Counted from the stretch's first letter, positions 27,590 through 37,606 are shown. The stretch: DNA of 64,000 nucleotides from Flavobacterium sp. CBA20B-1 (GCF_028473145.1 NZ_CP092370.1:992001-1056000); one strand, 5' to 3'. Notes: generated by a model not told the origin, from the sequence alone. Numbers and translations are program-made.

Positions 27590-28921
27590 TCACCTACCCA
27601 CGATAGAATGATACAATTCTAATGCTTTGCCATCTGTTAGTAACGAAATAAATCTGCATACATTTAATAAACGTAAATACAAACTTTCATTTTCAGTTTG
27701 ATATTGTTCGGGTAACAATTTCAAAATAAGTTCATCAAAATGAGTGGTTGTGCCATTATATTTATTATTGGTGGCAGCGATGAATTTTTCTAACAATGTA
27801 TGCAAAACTTTGTATCCCACCACTTCTTTTTCTACCACCTCTTTGCTTTCATACACATTGGAAATACTTATAGTGATGATATCTTTCATTTGGGCTACAT
27901 AGGCACATTTATCGGTTAATGCAAACGGGAAATTTCCTTTTAAGATTTCATCCTCGTTTTCCATAAACACACGCACCACATCGTTTATTAAACTGCCAAT
28001 TGCCAACGCACGCAAATAACTTACACGCTCTGCTTTGGTTTTTAACTGTGCATATTTTACCGAGTTGATATTGTCTTTTACAATCTTTATTAAAAATTCC
28101 AACGCGTGCTCTTCAGGAATCCAGCCTAAGTTTATTCCGTCTTCAAAATCAATAATGGTATAGCAAATATCATCTGCGGCTTCTACTAAATAAGTCAATG
28201 GATGGCGAAAATAGCGCAACCGCTCCCCTTCTCTTTTCAACAAACCAAGCGTATTGGCAATGTCTAAAAAGCTTGATTTATCGGCTTGAAAAAATCCGTA
28301 TTTTTTATCAGAAATTTCGTTGGTTGGCTTTTTTGGAAGACTTTCCTTTGGATATTTCATAAACGCACCCAAAGTGGCATACGAAATGCGCAAACCGCCT
28401 TCTGCTCCCGGACGCGAATCGGTTAAAATATGAAAACCATTGGCATTTCCTTCAAAATCAATTAAATCTTGCCATTGGGCAGGTTCTAGATCCAATCGAA
28501 ATTGTTCACCAGCTCCGTGTTTAAAAAAGTCGCCAATAGCCTTTTCTCCTGAATGACCAAACGGTGGATTTCCAATATCATGACACAAACAAGCTGCGGC
28601 AACTATGGCTCCGAAATCGTTTATAGTATAACCTAAATCACTTAACTCAGGATATTTATTAATGATTTGGTCGCCTGCCAATCGACCGATAGACCTGCCA
28701 ACAACCGAAACTTCTAAACTATGCGTTAATCGAGTGTGTACAAAATCGGTTTTTGATAGCGGAATTACCTGCGTTTTATCTTGCAAACTGCGAAAAGCGT
28801 TCGAGAAAATAATGCGGTCGTAATCTACTTCAAAACCAATACGTGAAGGATTCTCGTTTTTGCGTTCGCGAACGTTTGTATCGCCAAATTTTTTTAATGA
28901 AAGTAACTGCTTCCAGTTCAT
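27590..28921 (-). CDS. dgt: dGTPase-like dNTP triphosphohydrolase, HD domain
   Basis: 443 residues. HD-superfamily metal ligands are visible: H67 in TRLTHSLEV and H114-D115 in CLCHDIGNPPFGHSGE, with the usual SFRSLQDKTQV-like substrate loop (NAFRSLQDKTQVIPL). The family splits dNTPs, often dGTP, into nucleoside and triphosphate, tuning nucleotide pools and, in some cases, limiting phage. ATG 28921 is preferred; an ATG five codons upstream is possible but gives an atypical N-terminus. The gene lies 19 nt after the AAA ATPase gene and is probably cotranscribed with it and the MFS gene. Confidence 0.92.
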   Translation of the reverse strand: MNWKQLLSLKKFGDTNVRERKNENPSRIGFEVDYDRIIFSNAFRSLQDKTQVIPLSKTDFVHTRLTHSLEVSVVGRSIGRLAGDQIINKYPELSDLGYTINDFGAIVAAACLCHDIGNPPFGHSGEKAIGDFFKHGAGEQFRLDLEPAQWQDLIDFEGNANGFHILTDSRPGAEGGLRISYATLGAFMKYPKESLPKKPTNEISDKKYGFFQADKSSFLDIANTLGLLKREGERLRYFRHPLTYLVEAADDICYTIIDFEDGINLGWIPEEHALEFLIKIVKDNINSVKYAQLKTKAERVSYLRALAIGSLINDVVRVFMENEDEILKGNFPFALTDKCAYVAQMKDIITISISNVYESKEVVEKEVVGYKVLHTLLEKFIAATNNKYNGTTTHFDELILKLLPEQYQTENESLYLRLLNVCRFISLLTDGKALELYHSIVGR

Positions 28922-28940
28922 TATCGTATTTGTCATTTTG

Positions 28941-29636
28941 TTAAGACAATTGTTCGTTTATAATATTTTGCTTTACTTGTTTGTAAAAATCGTCTTTTGC
29001 CTGCGCATACGATACTTGATACAAACGTTTTTGGGGATGATATTTCTCTGGTATCGAAACTTTAAGAGTATCGTACAAATCATCTAATAATTCGTTTGAT
29101 GGTTTTTCGTAGGAAATTTGCCATTCAAATCTGCGTTTCAAAGCTTCATCAATCATCTGTACTTGATTGGTTGCTGCAATCAAAATCGATTTCTGCGGAA
29201 AATAATCCATTAATTGAATAATGGCATTTACCACGCGTTTCATTTCTGAATTGTCTTTGTTATCGTAATCGCGAATTTGTCCTAACGAATCAAATTCATC
29301 TAACAACAAAACCATACTTTCATACTGCGATTCTTTGAACAACGCATCTAAATTTTTAGCTGTTTCACCTAATTTCGATGAAATAATGGTTGCCAAATTT
29401 ACAATCATTAGTTTTTTGTTTAAATGATTGGCAATCACTTTAGCTGTCATGGTTTTTCCTGTACCGCTGTCGCCATACAACAACAATTTGTTCGATATAG
29501 GTATTTTGTATTGATCAAACAAATTTTTAAACTGTTGCTCATGCAAAAACGCCATTAAATGACTTTTAATTTCAGCCGATGCAATGAAATCTTCAAACGT
29601 AACATTGCTTCTATCAATATAATAAAAAGTACTCAT
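28941..29636 (-). CDS. Small AAA-family ATPase
   Basis: 231 residues, essentially one AAA module. Walker A is GDSGTGKT (55-62), Walker B VLLLDEF (109-115), sensor-1 Asn157 in AATNQ, and an arginine pair at 168-169 can supply the finger. There is no partner domain, zinc finger or protease motif, so it is not ClpX, FtsH or Lon. Such stand-alone AAA proteins usually remodel a specific protein. It starts exactly one base before the stop-codon end of the MFS gene and sits 19 nt upstream of the dNTPase gene; translation of the three is likely coupled. Target unknown. Confidence 0.85.
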   Translation of the reverse strand: MSTFYYIDRSNVTFEDFIASAEIKSHLMAFLHEQQFKNLFDQYKIPISNKLLLYGDSGTGKTMTAKVIANHLNKKLMIVNLATIISSKLGETAKNLDALFKESQYESMVLLLDEFDSLGQIRDYDNKDNSEMKRVVNAIIQLMDYFPQKSILIAATNQVQMIDEALKRRFEWQISYEKPSNELLDDLYDTLKVSIPEKYHPQKRLYQVSYAQAKDDFYKQVKQNIINEQLS

Positions 29637-30854
29637 TTATATAGTTTGTGTTTTCTTTAAACCTTTAAATGCCATTCTAAAAGCGAATAGCATTAAAATA
29701 GATGCCAAAACAAAGGGTGCACCCGGAAAGATAAACGGAGCCGAATCGTGCGTAAAATAATAAAAAATACTGGTCATAACCAACGGTCCAAATGTAGCTG
29801 TAGCACTGTTTAAGCTTGCCAATGTTCCTTGAATTTGCCCTTGCTCGTTTGGTGGCACGTGATTGGTAATTTCTGATTGAATGGCTGGACCGGCTAATCC
29901 ACCTAAACAATAAGGAATTAAAAACACAAAAACCATCCATTCTTTTGATGCAAATGCAATTAAAATTAAACCCAAACAGTTTATCGAATAGCCTAATAAA
30001 ATACTTTTCCCATTGCCAATACGTGGGTTAATGTATCGCACCAAACCACCTTGCACAATAGCAACCAACAAACCAATAACGCCTAGTGAAATACCCACCA
30101 TGCGTTCGTCCCAGTTGTATCGATACATGGTATAAAAACTCCAATTTCCGTGAACGGCATGCGATGCAAAATACATAAAAAACATGGCAGCTACTAGGCC
30201 AATAATATTCGGGAATTTTTTTAGGCGCAATAAAGAGCCAACTGGGTTGGCAGCTTTCCATTCAAAACTTCTACGCTTATCGGGTTGTAATGATTCAGGT
30301 AGCACAAAATATCCATACACAAAATTCACAAAACACAAAGCCGCAGCAGCATAAAACGGAACGCGTGAACCAAACTGCCCTAGCAAACCACCAATTACCG
30401 GACCAATGATAAAGCCAATTCCGAACGCAGCCCCAACCAAACCAAAATTTTTGGCTTTATTTTCGGGTGTACTTACATCGGATATGTAGGCCATTGCGGT
30501 AGAGATGCTTGCTCCGGTTATTCCGGCTACAATTCTTCCTACAAAAAGCCATGGAACGCTAGGCGCTAACGCCAAAACTAAGTAATCTACTGCAAATGCC
30601 ATTAAAGAGATCAACAAAATAGGGCGTCTTCCATATCGATCGGATAAACTGCCCATGAGTGGGGCACACAAAAACTGCGTGAAAGCGTATGCAAATGCCA
30701 ACCAGCCACCTAACTGTGCGGCTTCGCTAATATCGGAATGATTTAATTCTTGTAATAATTTGGGAATTACCGGAATAATAATACCAATACCAATAATATC
30801 AATTAACATGGTAATAAATATAAAACCTATTGCAGCTGACTTTTTAGAGCCCAT
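29637..30854 (-). CDS. TetA-type MFS drug exporter
   Basis: 405 residues, 12 transmembrane segments. MFS motif A is GSLSDRYGRRPILL between TM2 and TM3, and the TM5 antiporter motif is present (GAAFGIGFIIGPVIGG). The N-terminus (FITMLIDIIGIGIIIPVIPKL) is typical of the TCR/Tet family, which exports tetracycline or other drugs in exchange for protons. Presence does not prove resistance: many flavobacteria carry such genes with no known drug. It is the first gene of a three-gene unit with the AAA ATPase and dNTPase genes. Confidence 0.9.
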   Translation of the reverse strand: MGSKKSAAIGFIFITMLIDIIGIGIIIPVIPKLLQELNHSDISEAAQLGGWLAFAYAFTQFLCAPLMGSLSDRYGRRPILLISLMAFAVDYLVLALAPSVPWLFVGRIVAGITGASISTAMAYISDVSTPENKAKNFGLVGAAFGIGFIIGPVIGGLLGQFGSRVPFYAAAALCFVNFVYGYFVLPESLQPDKRRSFEWKAANPVGSLLRLKKFPNIIGLVAAMFFMYFASHAVHGNWSFYTMYRYNWDERMVGISLGVIGLLVAIVQGGLVRYINPRIGNGKSILLGYSINCLGLILIAFASKEWMVFVFLIPYCLGGLAGPAIQSEITNHVPPNEQGQIQGTLASLNSATATFGPLVMTSIFYYFTHDSAPFIFPGAPFVLASILMLFAFRMAFKGLKKTQTI

Positions 30855-30934
30855 ACTTTTTTTATTAAGAAAACAAATCTACGAAATAGCTTCGGTTTTT
30901 TTATAAATTAGTGTTTTAAAAGTATGTATAATTT

Positions 30935-31399
30935 ATGGTGAAATCTGTGGCATTTTTATGGTTGTTTTTATGCTTTATCTCTTGTAACAAAAAACCGATA
31001 TCGGTTGTTAATTTTGATGAATTAATTCATTATAAGGTTGATTCTTTGGCTGCTAATAAAAAGGAACTAACTGCTATTTTATCTGGAAAAGGTATTGAAA
31101 CTATTGCTGACACCTTGGTTATTAATCAATTGACAGAATTAGGTTTTGTAAGATCTTTGGTTGATAAATCTAGTGCCAAAAAAGTGAAACAAGTGTTGAC
31201 ATCAAACCAAAACACAATCGACAACAGTAAATGTTTGCCCATTTATCGGGACTTTTTAATTCTAAAGAAGCAAAATAAAACCATAGGAATTTTTAAAGTT
31301 TGTTTGGAATGTTCGCAGTTTAACTATATTGATGCTTTTACGAATGAAGAAATATTGATGAATGATGAGAATAAATCATTGATATATAAGCACTTGTGA
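30935..31399 (+). CDS. Putative lipoprotein (154 aa)
   Basis: Short signal peptide with a lipobox FISC (Cys17), so it is likely lipidated. The mature part is mostly polar with two short hydrophobic stretches and a Cys-x-x-Cys-like spacing late (KVCLECSQF). No family is recognised. It is a single gene immediately before the restriction-modification pair. It may be native to the locus rather than part of the R-M module; a plasmid- or island-borne origin is not shown. Confidence 0.7.
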   Translation: MVKSVAFLWLFLCFISCNKKPISVVNFDELIHYKVDSLAANKKELTAILSGKGIETIADTLVINQLTELGFVRSLVDKSSAKKVKQVLTSNQNTIDNSKCLPIYRDFLILKKQNKTIGIFKVCLECSQFNYIDAFTNEEILMNDENKSLIYKHL

Positions 31400-31478
31400 T
31401 AAAAAAATAACATTCATCAATTAAACATTTATTTTCATAAAAAAATGGCTATTTTAGCACTGTAACATTAAAAGATTT

Positions 31479-32243
31479 ATGAAAAACAAATATGTAAACT
31501 TTATATCCGACGAACATTTATTAAATTGTATAGAAAATTTACATCAATCGTATCTAAAATCGAAAAATAAAATTTCTAAAAAAAGTTTTTACAATAATAA
31601 AATTGATACAATAAAACTTACATTCGATGCAAAATTTAATGATATTAGCGAAGATGATTTAATACAAACTGAAATGCTTCGTCAAATTGATAAATCTATC
31701 AATAATTCAATAGGAACTTTTCATGAACAAGTTTTAGGTGGAATTAATGGTTTTGAACTTGGGAATTTGAGTGGTTTCGATATAAAAGCAAGTGATGATA
31801 CATTGTTTGCTGATATTAAAAATAAGCACAACACAATGAACAGTAGTTCGTCGGAAGCTTTATTTCAGAAATTATCTCGCTATGCAGATGATTACAAAAA
31901 AGCTAAATGTTATTGGGTTCAAATATTAGCCAAAGGTAGCTTTAATGAACATTGGAAAGGTGATATTAATGGAAAAGAATACAGCCATTCTAGAGTGTTC
32001 AAAATTTCGGGTGATCAATTTTACGCCTTGCTTACAGGAGAAAGTGATGCTCTATTTCAATTATACAAGGTGCTACCACAAGCAATTGATGACTATTTAA
32101 AATCACTCGAAGAAGAAAGCAATATCAAAGAACATTCGGCTTTAGAAGAAATAACTGCTGAAACCGAAAAATCTAGACGTTCTATACTCAATCAAATAAC
32201 TTTTGAAAATTACAACTATTATTTAGGATTTGATAAGCTATAA
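31479..32243 (+). CDS. Eco47II-family type II restriction endonuclease
   Basis: 254 residues. The sequence resembles the Eco47II restriction family: IGTFHEQVLGGINGFE followed by GFDIKASDDTLFADIKNKHNT, a PD-(D/E)xK-type site with D101 and D112-x-K114 as likely catalytic residues. Family members I know cut GGNCC; specificity here is inferred, not shown. It is the partner of the convergent cytosine methyltransferase gene, with which it overlaps by 25 nt at the 3' ends. No controller (C) protein gene is present. The coding region is very AT-rich even by local standards, consistent with horizontal gain. It shows no truncation. Confidence 0.85.
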   Translation: MKNKYVNFISDEHLLNCIENLHQSYLKSKNKISKKSFYNNKIDTIKLTFDAKFNDISEDDLIQTEMLRQIDKSINNSIGTFHEQVLGGINGFELGNLSGFDIKASDDTLFADIKNKHNTMNSSSSEALFQKLSRYADDYKKAKCYWVQILAKGSFNEHWKGDINGKEYSHSRVFKISGDQFYALLTGESDALFQLYKVLPQAIDDYLKSLEEESNIKEHSALEEITAETEKSRRSILNQITFENYNYYLGFDKL

Positions 32244-33457
32244 TATCTATTCAAAAAATGAATGATTGAATAAGCAACCTCGCATGCTAAATTAACGGGA
32301 ACTGCATTTCCAATTTGCTTATATTGCTGTGCCATTGGACCAGCAAATTCCCAATTATCAGGAAATGTTTGAATCCTAGCATATTCTCGAACTGTAAAAG
32401 GTCGTGTTTCATCTGGATGACAGCGTTCTGTTTGCTTTTGAGCAGGACTACATGTTAACGTAAGACAAGGTTCGTCCCAACCAATCCTTCTTGCCATACC
32501 TGTTTTTCCTCCTCCTAAATAAAAACTTGCACCCATAAAATCTTTTTGCAGTTCAATAGGTAAATCACGCCAATAACCTTTTGGTGGGACTAAGTCTAAA
32601 ACCTTTTTTTTGCTTTCAGGATATTTAGCGCCAATAGATTTCGGAACATTTGAATCAAACAACTCCCCTTTTTTAAGTGCATCTTCTAAATTATAAATTT
32701 TTCTATACGGTTTCGGATAATCATAGTTTACGTTGATATCTTTTCTAATTCCAACCAAAATTAAACGTTCTCTTTTCTGCGGAACTTTATAATTTAACGC
32801 CTTTAATATTTCAGGAGCGACTACTTTATACCCAATCTCATCCAAAACAGAAATCATTCCTTTCAATGTTTTTCCATTATCATGATTTAAAAGACCTTTC
32901 ACATTTTCACCTATACAAATTGGAGGATTCACCTCTTTGACAACACGTGCAAACTCATAAAATAGCGTTCCTCTAGCATCTTCCAGACCTAATCTTTTCC
33001 CTGCATAACTGAATGCTTGACAAGGAAATCCACCTGTAACCACATCAATTTGATTATGGTATTCGGTAAAATCAAAATTTCTAATATCCCCTTCCAAAAC
33101 ATTCCAGTTCGGACGATTTTTTCTTAAAGTTTCACAAGCATGTCTATCTATTTCGTTTAGAGCTACACATTTCAGACCAGCTTTTTCCATACCAACTGCT
33201 AAGCCTCCTGCACCTGCAAAAAGTTCTAACACTTTATATTCTCTCTCTGGTAAAACAAAATTTGATACTGTTTCTTCAAAATCAGATTTTAGAAACTCTG
33301 CAAACAAATTCTCTACTTCTCTTCTTCGATAAACTCTATAATTGCTCATTGGTTCACGAACCGCAATAAGCTTACCTTCTTCATCCCAACGACGCAGGGT
33401 TTTAGTACTTTTATTTAGTAATTTTGCTGTTTCCGAAATAGTTAAATATTCAATCAT
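32219..33457 (-). CDS. DNA (cytosine-5) methyltransferase with N-terminal HTH domain
   Basis: 412 residues. Residues 1-50 form a MerR/excisionase-type helix-turn-helix (LTISETAKLLNKSTKTLRRWDEEGKL). The catalytic domain begins near 75 with VLELFAGAGGLAVGM (SAM motif I), PCQ with Cys146 (motif IV), ENVKG (184-188), QKRER (227-231), REYARIQTFPD (IX) and GNAVPVNL (X). The target-recognition region is about 240-345. It methylates cytosine at the site cut by the neighbouring endonuclease. The HTH may let it repress its own promoter, as in some other m5C enzymes. I prefer ATG 33457; a start six codons upstream adds little. Confidence 0.93.
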   Translation of the reverse strand: MIEYLTISETAKLLNKSTKTLRRWDEEGKLIAVREPMSNYRVYRRREVENLFAEFLKSDFEETVSNFVLPEREYKVLELFAGAGGLAVGMEKAGLKCVALNEIDRHACETLRKNRPNWNVLEGDIRNFDFTEYHNQIDVVTGGFPCQAFSYAGKRLGLEDARGTLFYEFARVVKEVNPPICIGENVKGLLNHDNGKTLKGMISVLDEIGYKVVAPEILKALNYKVPQKRERLILVGIRKDINVNYDYPKPYRKIYNLEDALKKGELFDSNVPKSIGAKYPESKKKVLDLVPPKGYWRDLPIELQKDFMGASFYLGGGKTGMARRIGWDEPCLTLTCSPAQKQTERCHPDETRPFTVREYARIQTFPDNWEFAGPMAQQYKQIGNAVPVNLACEVAYSIIHFLNRYYSLSNPK

Positions 33458-33488
33458 AACCAAATTATACAACATTAGACATTGGTTA

Positions 33489-33496
33489 CAAATATA
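33489..33496 (-). promoter_or_regulatory. Putative -7 box of the methyltransferase gene
   Basis: TATATTTG on the minus strand, 31 nt before the start codon. No clear -33 TTG. A site where the HTH-bearing methyltransferase could bind would be expected here. Confidence 0.4.
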
Positions 33497-33513
33497 TAAT
33501 TATTTTTTCAAAA

Positions 33514-33541
33514 AAAAGCCTTCCCTTCCGGAAAGACTTTT
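33514..33541 (-). terminator. Hairpin after odhB
   Basis: Imperfect stem (33514-33524 with 33531-33541, two mismatches) followed on the minus strand by a T-run. Confidence 0.6.
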
Positions 33542-33564
33542 AACAATATAAAAACAATAAAATA

Positions 33565-34794
33565 TTATAACTCTAATGCTTTTTTAGGATCATTGTTCAT
33601 TAACAATTCCATTGGGCTTTCTAAAGCCTCTTTAACAGCCACTAAGAAACCAACTGACTCGCGACCATCGATAATTCTGTGGTCATAAGATAATGCAATG
33701 TACATCATTGGCGCAATAACTACTTGTCCGTTTACTGCAACCGGGCGTTCAATGATATTGTGCATTCCTAAAATACCTGATTGTGGCGGGTTGATAATTG
33801 GTGTGGACAACATAGAACCAAATACACCACCGTTGGTAATTGTAAATGTTCCGCCGGTCATTTCGTCAACCGTAATTTGTCCGTCACGTGCTCTTGTTGC
33901 CAAACGTTTAATTTCAGCTTCTACCCCACGGAACGATAATAATTCTGCGTTGCGAACAACCGGAACCATCAATCCTTTTGGACCAGAAACTGCAATGGAA
34001 ATATCGGCAAAATCGAATTTAATTTGATCTTGACCATCGATCATTGAGTTTACATCTGGGTATAATGCCAACGCACGGGTTACTGCTTTTGTGAAAAACG
34101 ACATATATCCTAACGACACATTGTGTTTTGCTTTAAAAGCATCTTTAAACTCGGTGCGCAACTTGTTCACTTCTGTTAGGTTCACTTCATTGAAAGTAGT
34201 TAACATTGCAGTAGTGTTTTTAGCTTCCACCAAACGTTCAGCTACTTTTCTACGAAGCATCGACATTTTTTTACGTTCGGTTCCGCGAGGTCCGCCCGTC
34301 GGTGTTCCCATCGATGGTACTGCGTTCAAAGCATCTTCTTTGGTTACACGTCCGTCTTTACCAGTGCCTTGGATAGCTGTGGCATCGATGTTCTTTTCGT
34401 CTAATATTTTTTTAGCAGCTGGCGATGCCGAACCTGTTGCGTAAGTTGCCGCAGCATTTGGTTCTGCTTTTGCGGGTGCTGCTTTTATTTCTTCTTTCTT
34501 CTCTTCTGCTTTTGGAGCTTCTGTCGCTGTATTGCCACTGCCCGATGGTTTTTCAGCACTTGTATCGATCAAACAAACTACCTGACCAACTGCCACCGCG
34601 TCGCCTTCTTCGGCTTTCAACGTAATGATTCCGCTTGCTTCTGCAGGTAATTCTAAAGTTGCTTTGTCCGAATCAACCTCAGCAATTGCTTGGTCTTTCT
34701 CTACATAGTCTCCGTCTTTTACTAACCAAGTAGCAATTTCCACTTCTGTGATTGACTCTCCTGGCGAAGGAACTTTCATTTCTAAGATACTCAT
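33565..34794 (-). CDS. sucB: 2-oxoglutarate dehydrogenase E2, dihydrolipoamide succinyltransferase
   Basis: 409 residues in E2 order. A lipoyl domain (1-78) carries lipoylated Lys44 in [12 protein letters not shown] Lys/Ala/Pro-rich linker follows, then a small E1/E3-binding domain ([19 protein letters not shown]...GRVTKEDAL, about 123-158) and the catalytic domain with the C-terminal [13 protein letters not shown] site, whose His and Asp are catalytic. The enzyme transfers the succinyl group to CoA in the TCA cycle. The E1 gene lies 46 nt upstream, so the two are one operon, and the E3 gene is not in the window. The single lipoyl domain is usual for OGDH E2. Confidence 0.96.
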   Translation of the reverse strand: MSILEMKVPSPGESITEVEIATWLVKDGDYVEKDQAIAEVDSDKATLELPAEASGIITLKAEEGDAVAVGQVVCLIDTSAEKPSGSGNTATEAPKAEEKKEEIKAAPAKAEPNAAATYATGSASPAAKKILDEKNIDATAIQGTGKDGRVTKEDALNAVPSMGTPTGGPRGTERKKMSMLRRKVAERLVEAKNTTAMLTTFNEVNLTEVNKLRTEFKDAFKAKHNVSLGYMSFFTKAVTRALALYPDVNSMIDGQDQIKFDFADISIAVSGPKGLMVPVVRNAELLSFRGVEAEIKRLATRARDGQITVDEMTGGTFTITNGGVFGSMLSTPIINPPQSGILGMHNIIERPVAVNGQVVIAPMMYIALSYDHRIIDGRESVGFLVAVKEALESPMELLMNNDPKKALEL

Positions 34795-34840
34795 CAGTAT
34801 ATTAATTTAATATTGTTGTTATTTAAAATACGTTCTAAAA

Positions 34841-37606
34841 TTATAAATTTTTATCGAATACTTTGGCAATTGCACGTGCATATCTTGCTTTAGATCGAAC
34901 AGATGAACCTGCTGCTGGTGCTGCCGATGCTGCTGGTGCTGCCAAACGGAATTTCACCAAATCAAAATTCATCAGCATATAACCATAAGCACCCATGTTT
35001 TTAGGTTCTTCTTGCGCCCAAACATAATCCTCTACATTCGGGTAAGAAGAAATTATTTCTTTTAATTTGTCGTTATCCAATGGGAACAATTGCTCTAAAC
35101 GAACAAATGCTACATCTTTTCGACCTAAATTTTCTTTCTCTGTTTGTAAATCGTAATAGAATTTTCCAGAAACAAATACCAATGTTTTCACCAATGATTT
35201 TTCTTCCACTTTTGGATCATCTATTATGGTTTGAAACGATCCATTGGTTAATTCTTCTATGGTAGATGTGGCATCTGGATGTCTCAACAACGATTTGGGC
35301 GACATTACAACTAATGGTTTTCTAAAATCGGTTACCATTTGTCTGCGCAACATGTGAAAATGATTTGCTGGCGTTGTGCAGTTTGCTACATACATATTAT
35401 GGTTTGCACATAGTTGTAAATAACGTTCTAAACGAGCAGATGAATGTTCTGCGCCTTGGTGCTCATAGCCGTGAGGTAGCAACATTACAATTCCATTTTG
35501 GTTGCCCCATTTGTCTTCACCTGCCGATATGTATTGGTCGATCATGATTTGGGCCCCGTTAGAGAAATCTCCAAATTGTGCTTCCCAAATGGTTAAAGCT
35601 TTTGGATTTGCCATGGCGTATCCATACTCAAAACCTAAAACGGCGTATTCTGATAAATGCGAGTTATAGATGCGCATTTGACCGTTTTGTGATTTAATAT
35701 TGTTTAATGGTACATATTCATATTCTGTGTCTTCGGTTTTCACAACAGCATGGCGGTGCGAAAACGTACCACGCTGCACATCTTGCCCTGAAAAACGCAC
35801 GTCATATCCTTCTGAAATTAATGTTCCATAGGCCAATAATTCGCCCATAGCCCAATCTAAACGATTGGTTTCATAGTACATATTGTAGCGGTCTTTTATT
35901 AGTTTGGATACTTTATTGATAAATTTCTTGTTTGATGGCAAGGCAGTTAATGCAGGTGCAATATCGTCTAACATTTCACGAGAAACCTTTGTGTCATAAC
36001 TTTGCAACATGCGATGAACATCTGCAATATGATATCCTTCCCACTCTTTTTCCATGAAAGGTATAACTACTGCTTTATCGGTTGCTTTAGCTTCGGCCAA
36101 ATTTTCTTCTAAAACGGCTTTGTACTTTTCTTCTAAATGATCCACATAAGAACTATCAATGATTTTATTTTCAACAAGTTGCGCATTGTAGATATTGCGT
36201 GCATTTTGGTGTTTAGAGATTAATTTGTAGAGAATAGGCTGTGTGAAACGAGGTTCATCTCCTTCGTTATGACCGTATTTTCTGTATCCAACTAAATCTA
36301 CAAAAACATCCTCTTTAAACTCCATTCTGTATGCCAATGCAAACAACATTGCTTTTACTGCTGCTTCGGGATCATCGGCATTTACATGTACAACGGGTGC
36401 AGACACTACTTTTGCTACATCGGTTGCATAAACGCCCGAGCGTGCATCTTTATAGCTGGTTGTAAAACCTACTTGATTGTTCAACACCAAATGAATGGTT
36501 CCTGCGGTTTGGTAAGCACGCAATTTACTCATTTGCACAATTTCGTACACAATGCCCTGACCTGCAACAGCTGCATCACCATGCAAAGCTATTGGCAATA
36601 CTTTTGAAAAATCGTTTGGATATACTTTGTCTTGTTTGGCACGAACCACACCTTCTATCACAGCTCCAACGGTTTCTAAATGCGATGGGTTGGGTGCTAA
36701 ATTCAATATAATTTTTTTACCCGAACGGGTTTCGCGTTCGGAGGTGTATCCTAAATGGTATTTCACATCGCCATCGAATGTATCGGCAACATCGGCATAA
36801 TCTTTTCCATCAAATTCAGTAAAAATTTTCTTGGGCGGCTTTTGCATAATATTTGCCAAAATATTCAAACGGCCGCGGTGTGCCATTCCTATTACCACAT
36901 CTTCTACTCCAGCAGTTCCGGCTGCATCAATCATTGCGTCTATTGCAGGTATAGTAGCTTCTAACCCTTCTAATGAGAAGCGTTTTTGCCCCACATATTT
37001 GGTGTGAAAGAAATTTTCGAATGCAGATGCCTCTACTAATTTTTCTAAAATATGTTTTTGTTGATCGGTATTTAAATCGGAAACTTTAGATTCTACATAT
37101 TTTGCAATCCATTGCACTTTTTCTTCATTTGGAATATACATATATTCAATACCAATTGTGGTGCAATATGTATTTTTCAAGTGATCTATGATTTGCTGCA
37201 ACGTACTTTTTTCTAAGTGAATGCTTTTTGCAGCATCGAAAGTTACGTTTAAATCGGCTTGTGTAAGACCAAATTTTTCGATGGAGAAATCAGGAGCTTC
37301 GCCTGTTTTCTCTAATAAAGGATTTGTTTTGGTTACTAAATGCCCATGGGTGCGGTATGCGTCTATTAATCTTAGAACTGCAAATTCTTTTTTAACCGTT
37401 TCAGCAATTGCTGCAGATTCGCCAGAACCTTGGTATGCATTTGATAATTGTTCTACCGGGCTGCCATTGTATTCATTTGCAAAATCGAAGCCTTGAAAAA
37501 AACTTCTCCAACTTGGCTCTACACTATCAGGGTTTGTTAGGTACTGATCGTATAAATCTGCAAAGAATGTGGTATGTGCAGCGTTTAAAAAGGAAAACCT
37601 ATCCAT
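34841..37606 (-). CDS. sucA: 2-oxoglutarate dehydrogenase E1 component
   Basis: 921 residues, close to the 933 of E. coli SucA. Recognisable segments: FLNAAHTTFFADLYDQYL (N-terminal binding region), GMAHRGRLNILANIMQKP, the thiamine diphosphate site around ALHGDAAVAGQGIVYE, YRKYGHNEGDEPRFTQP and FEYGYAMANPKAL. It decarboxylates 2-oxoglutarate with ThDP and reductively succinylates the E2 lipoyl group. It begins the E1-E2 operon. An Ala/Pro-rich stretch sits close to the C-terminus (AAPAASAAPAAGS), which may be a lineage feature. Catalytic residues seem intact. Confidence 0.97.
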   Translation of the reverse strand: MDRFSFLNAAHTTFFADLYDQYLTNPDSVEPSWRSFFQGFDFANEYNGSPVEQLSNAYQGSGESAAIAETVKKEFAVLRLIDAYRTHGHLVTKTNPLLEKTGEAPDFSIEKFGLTQADLNVTFDAAKSIHLEKSTLQQIIDHLKNTYCTTIGIEYMYIPNEEKVQWIAKYVESKVSDLNTDQQKHILEKLVEASAFENFFHTKYVGQKRFSLEGLEATIPAIDAMIDAAGTAGVEDVVIGMAHRGRLNILANIMQKPPKKIFTEFDGKDYADVADTFDGDVKYHLGYTSERETRSGKKIILNLAPNPSHLETVGAVIEGVVRAKQDKVYPNDFSKVLPIALHGDAAVAGQGIVYEIVQMSKLRAYQTAGTIHLVLNNQVGFTTSYKDARSGVYATDVAKVVSAPVVHVNADDPEAAVKAMLFALAYRMEFKEDVFVDLVGYRKYGHNEGDEPRFTQPILYKLISKHQNARNIYNAQLVENKIIDSSYVDHLEEKYKAVLEENLAEAKATDKAVVIPFMEKEWEGYHIADVHRMLQSYDTKVSREMLDDIAPALTALPSNKKFINKVSKLIKDRYNMYYETNRLDWAMGELLAYGTLISEGYDVRFSGQDVQRGTFSHRHAVVKTEDTEYEYVPLNNIKSQNGQMRIYNSHLSEYAVLGFEYGYAMANPKALTIWEAQFGDFSNGAQIMIDQYISAGEDKWGNQNGIVMLLPHGYEHQGAEHSSARLERYLQLCANHNMYVANCTTPANHFHMLRRQMVTDFRKPLVVMSPKSLLRHPDATSTIEELTNGSFQTIIDDPKVEEKSLVKTLVFVSGKFYYDLQTEKENLGRKDVAFVRLEQLFPLDNDKLKEIISSYPNVEDYVWAQEEPKNMGAYGYMLMNFDLVKFRLAAPAASAAPAAGSSVRSKARYARAIAKVFDKNL

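Noticed and set aside
29637-30854. Tetracycline resistance determinant tet(X/A-type)
   Set aside because: The MFS protein is TetA-like in motifs, but many chromosomal flavobacterial exporters look the same. There is no associated TetR regulator or mobile element, so resistance is not claimed.
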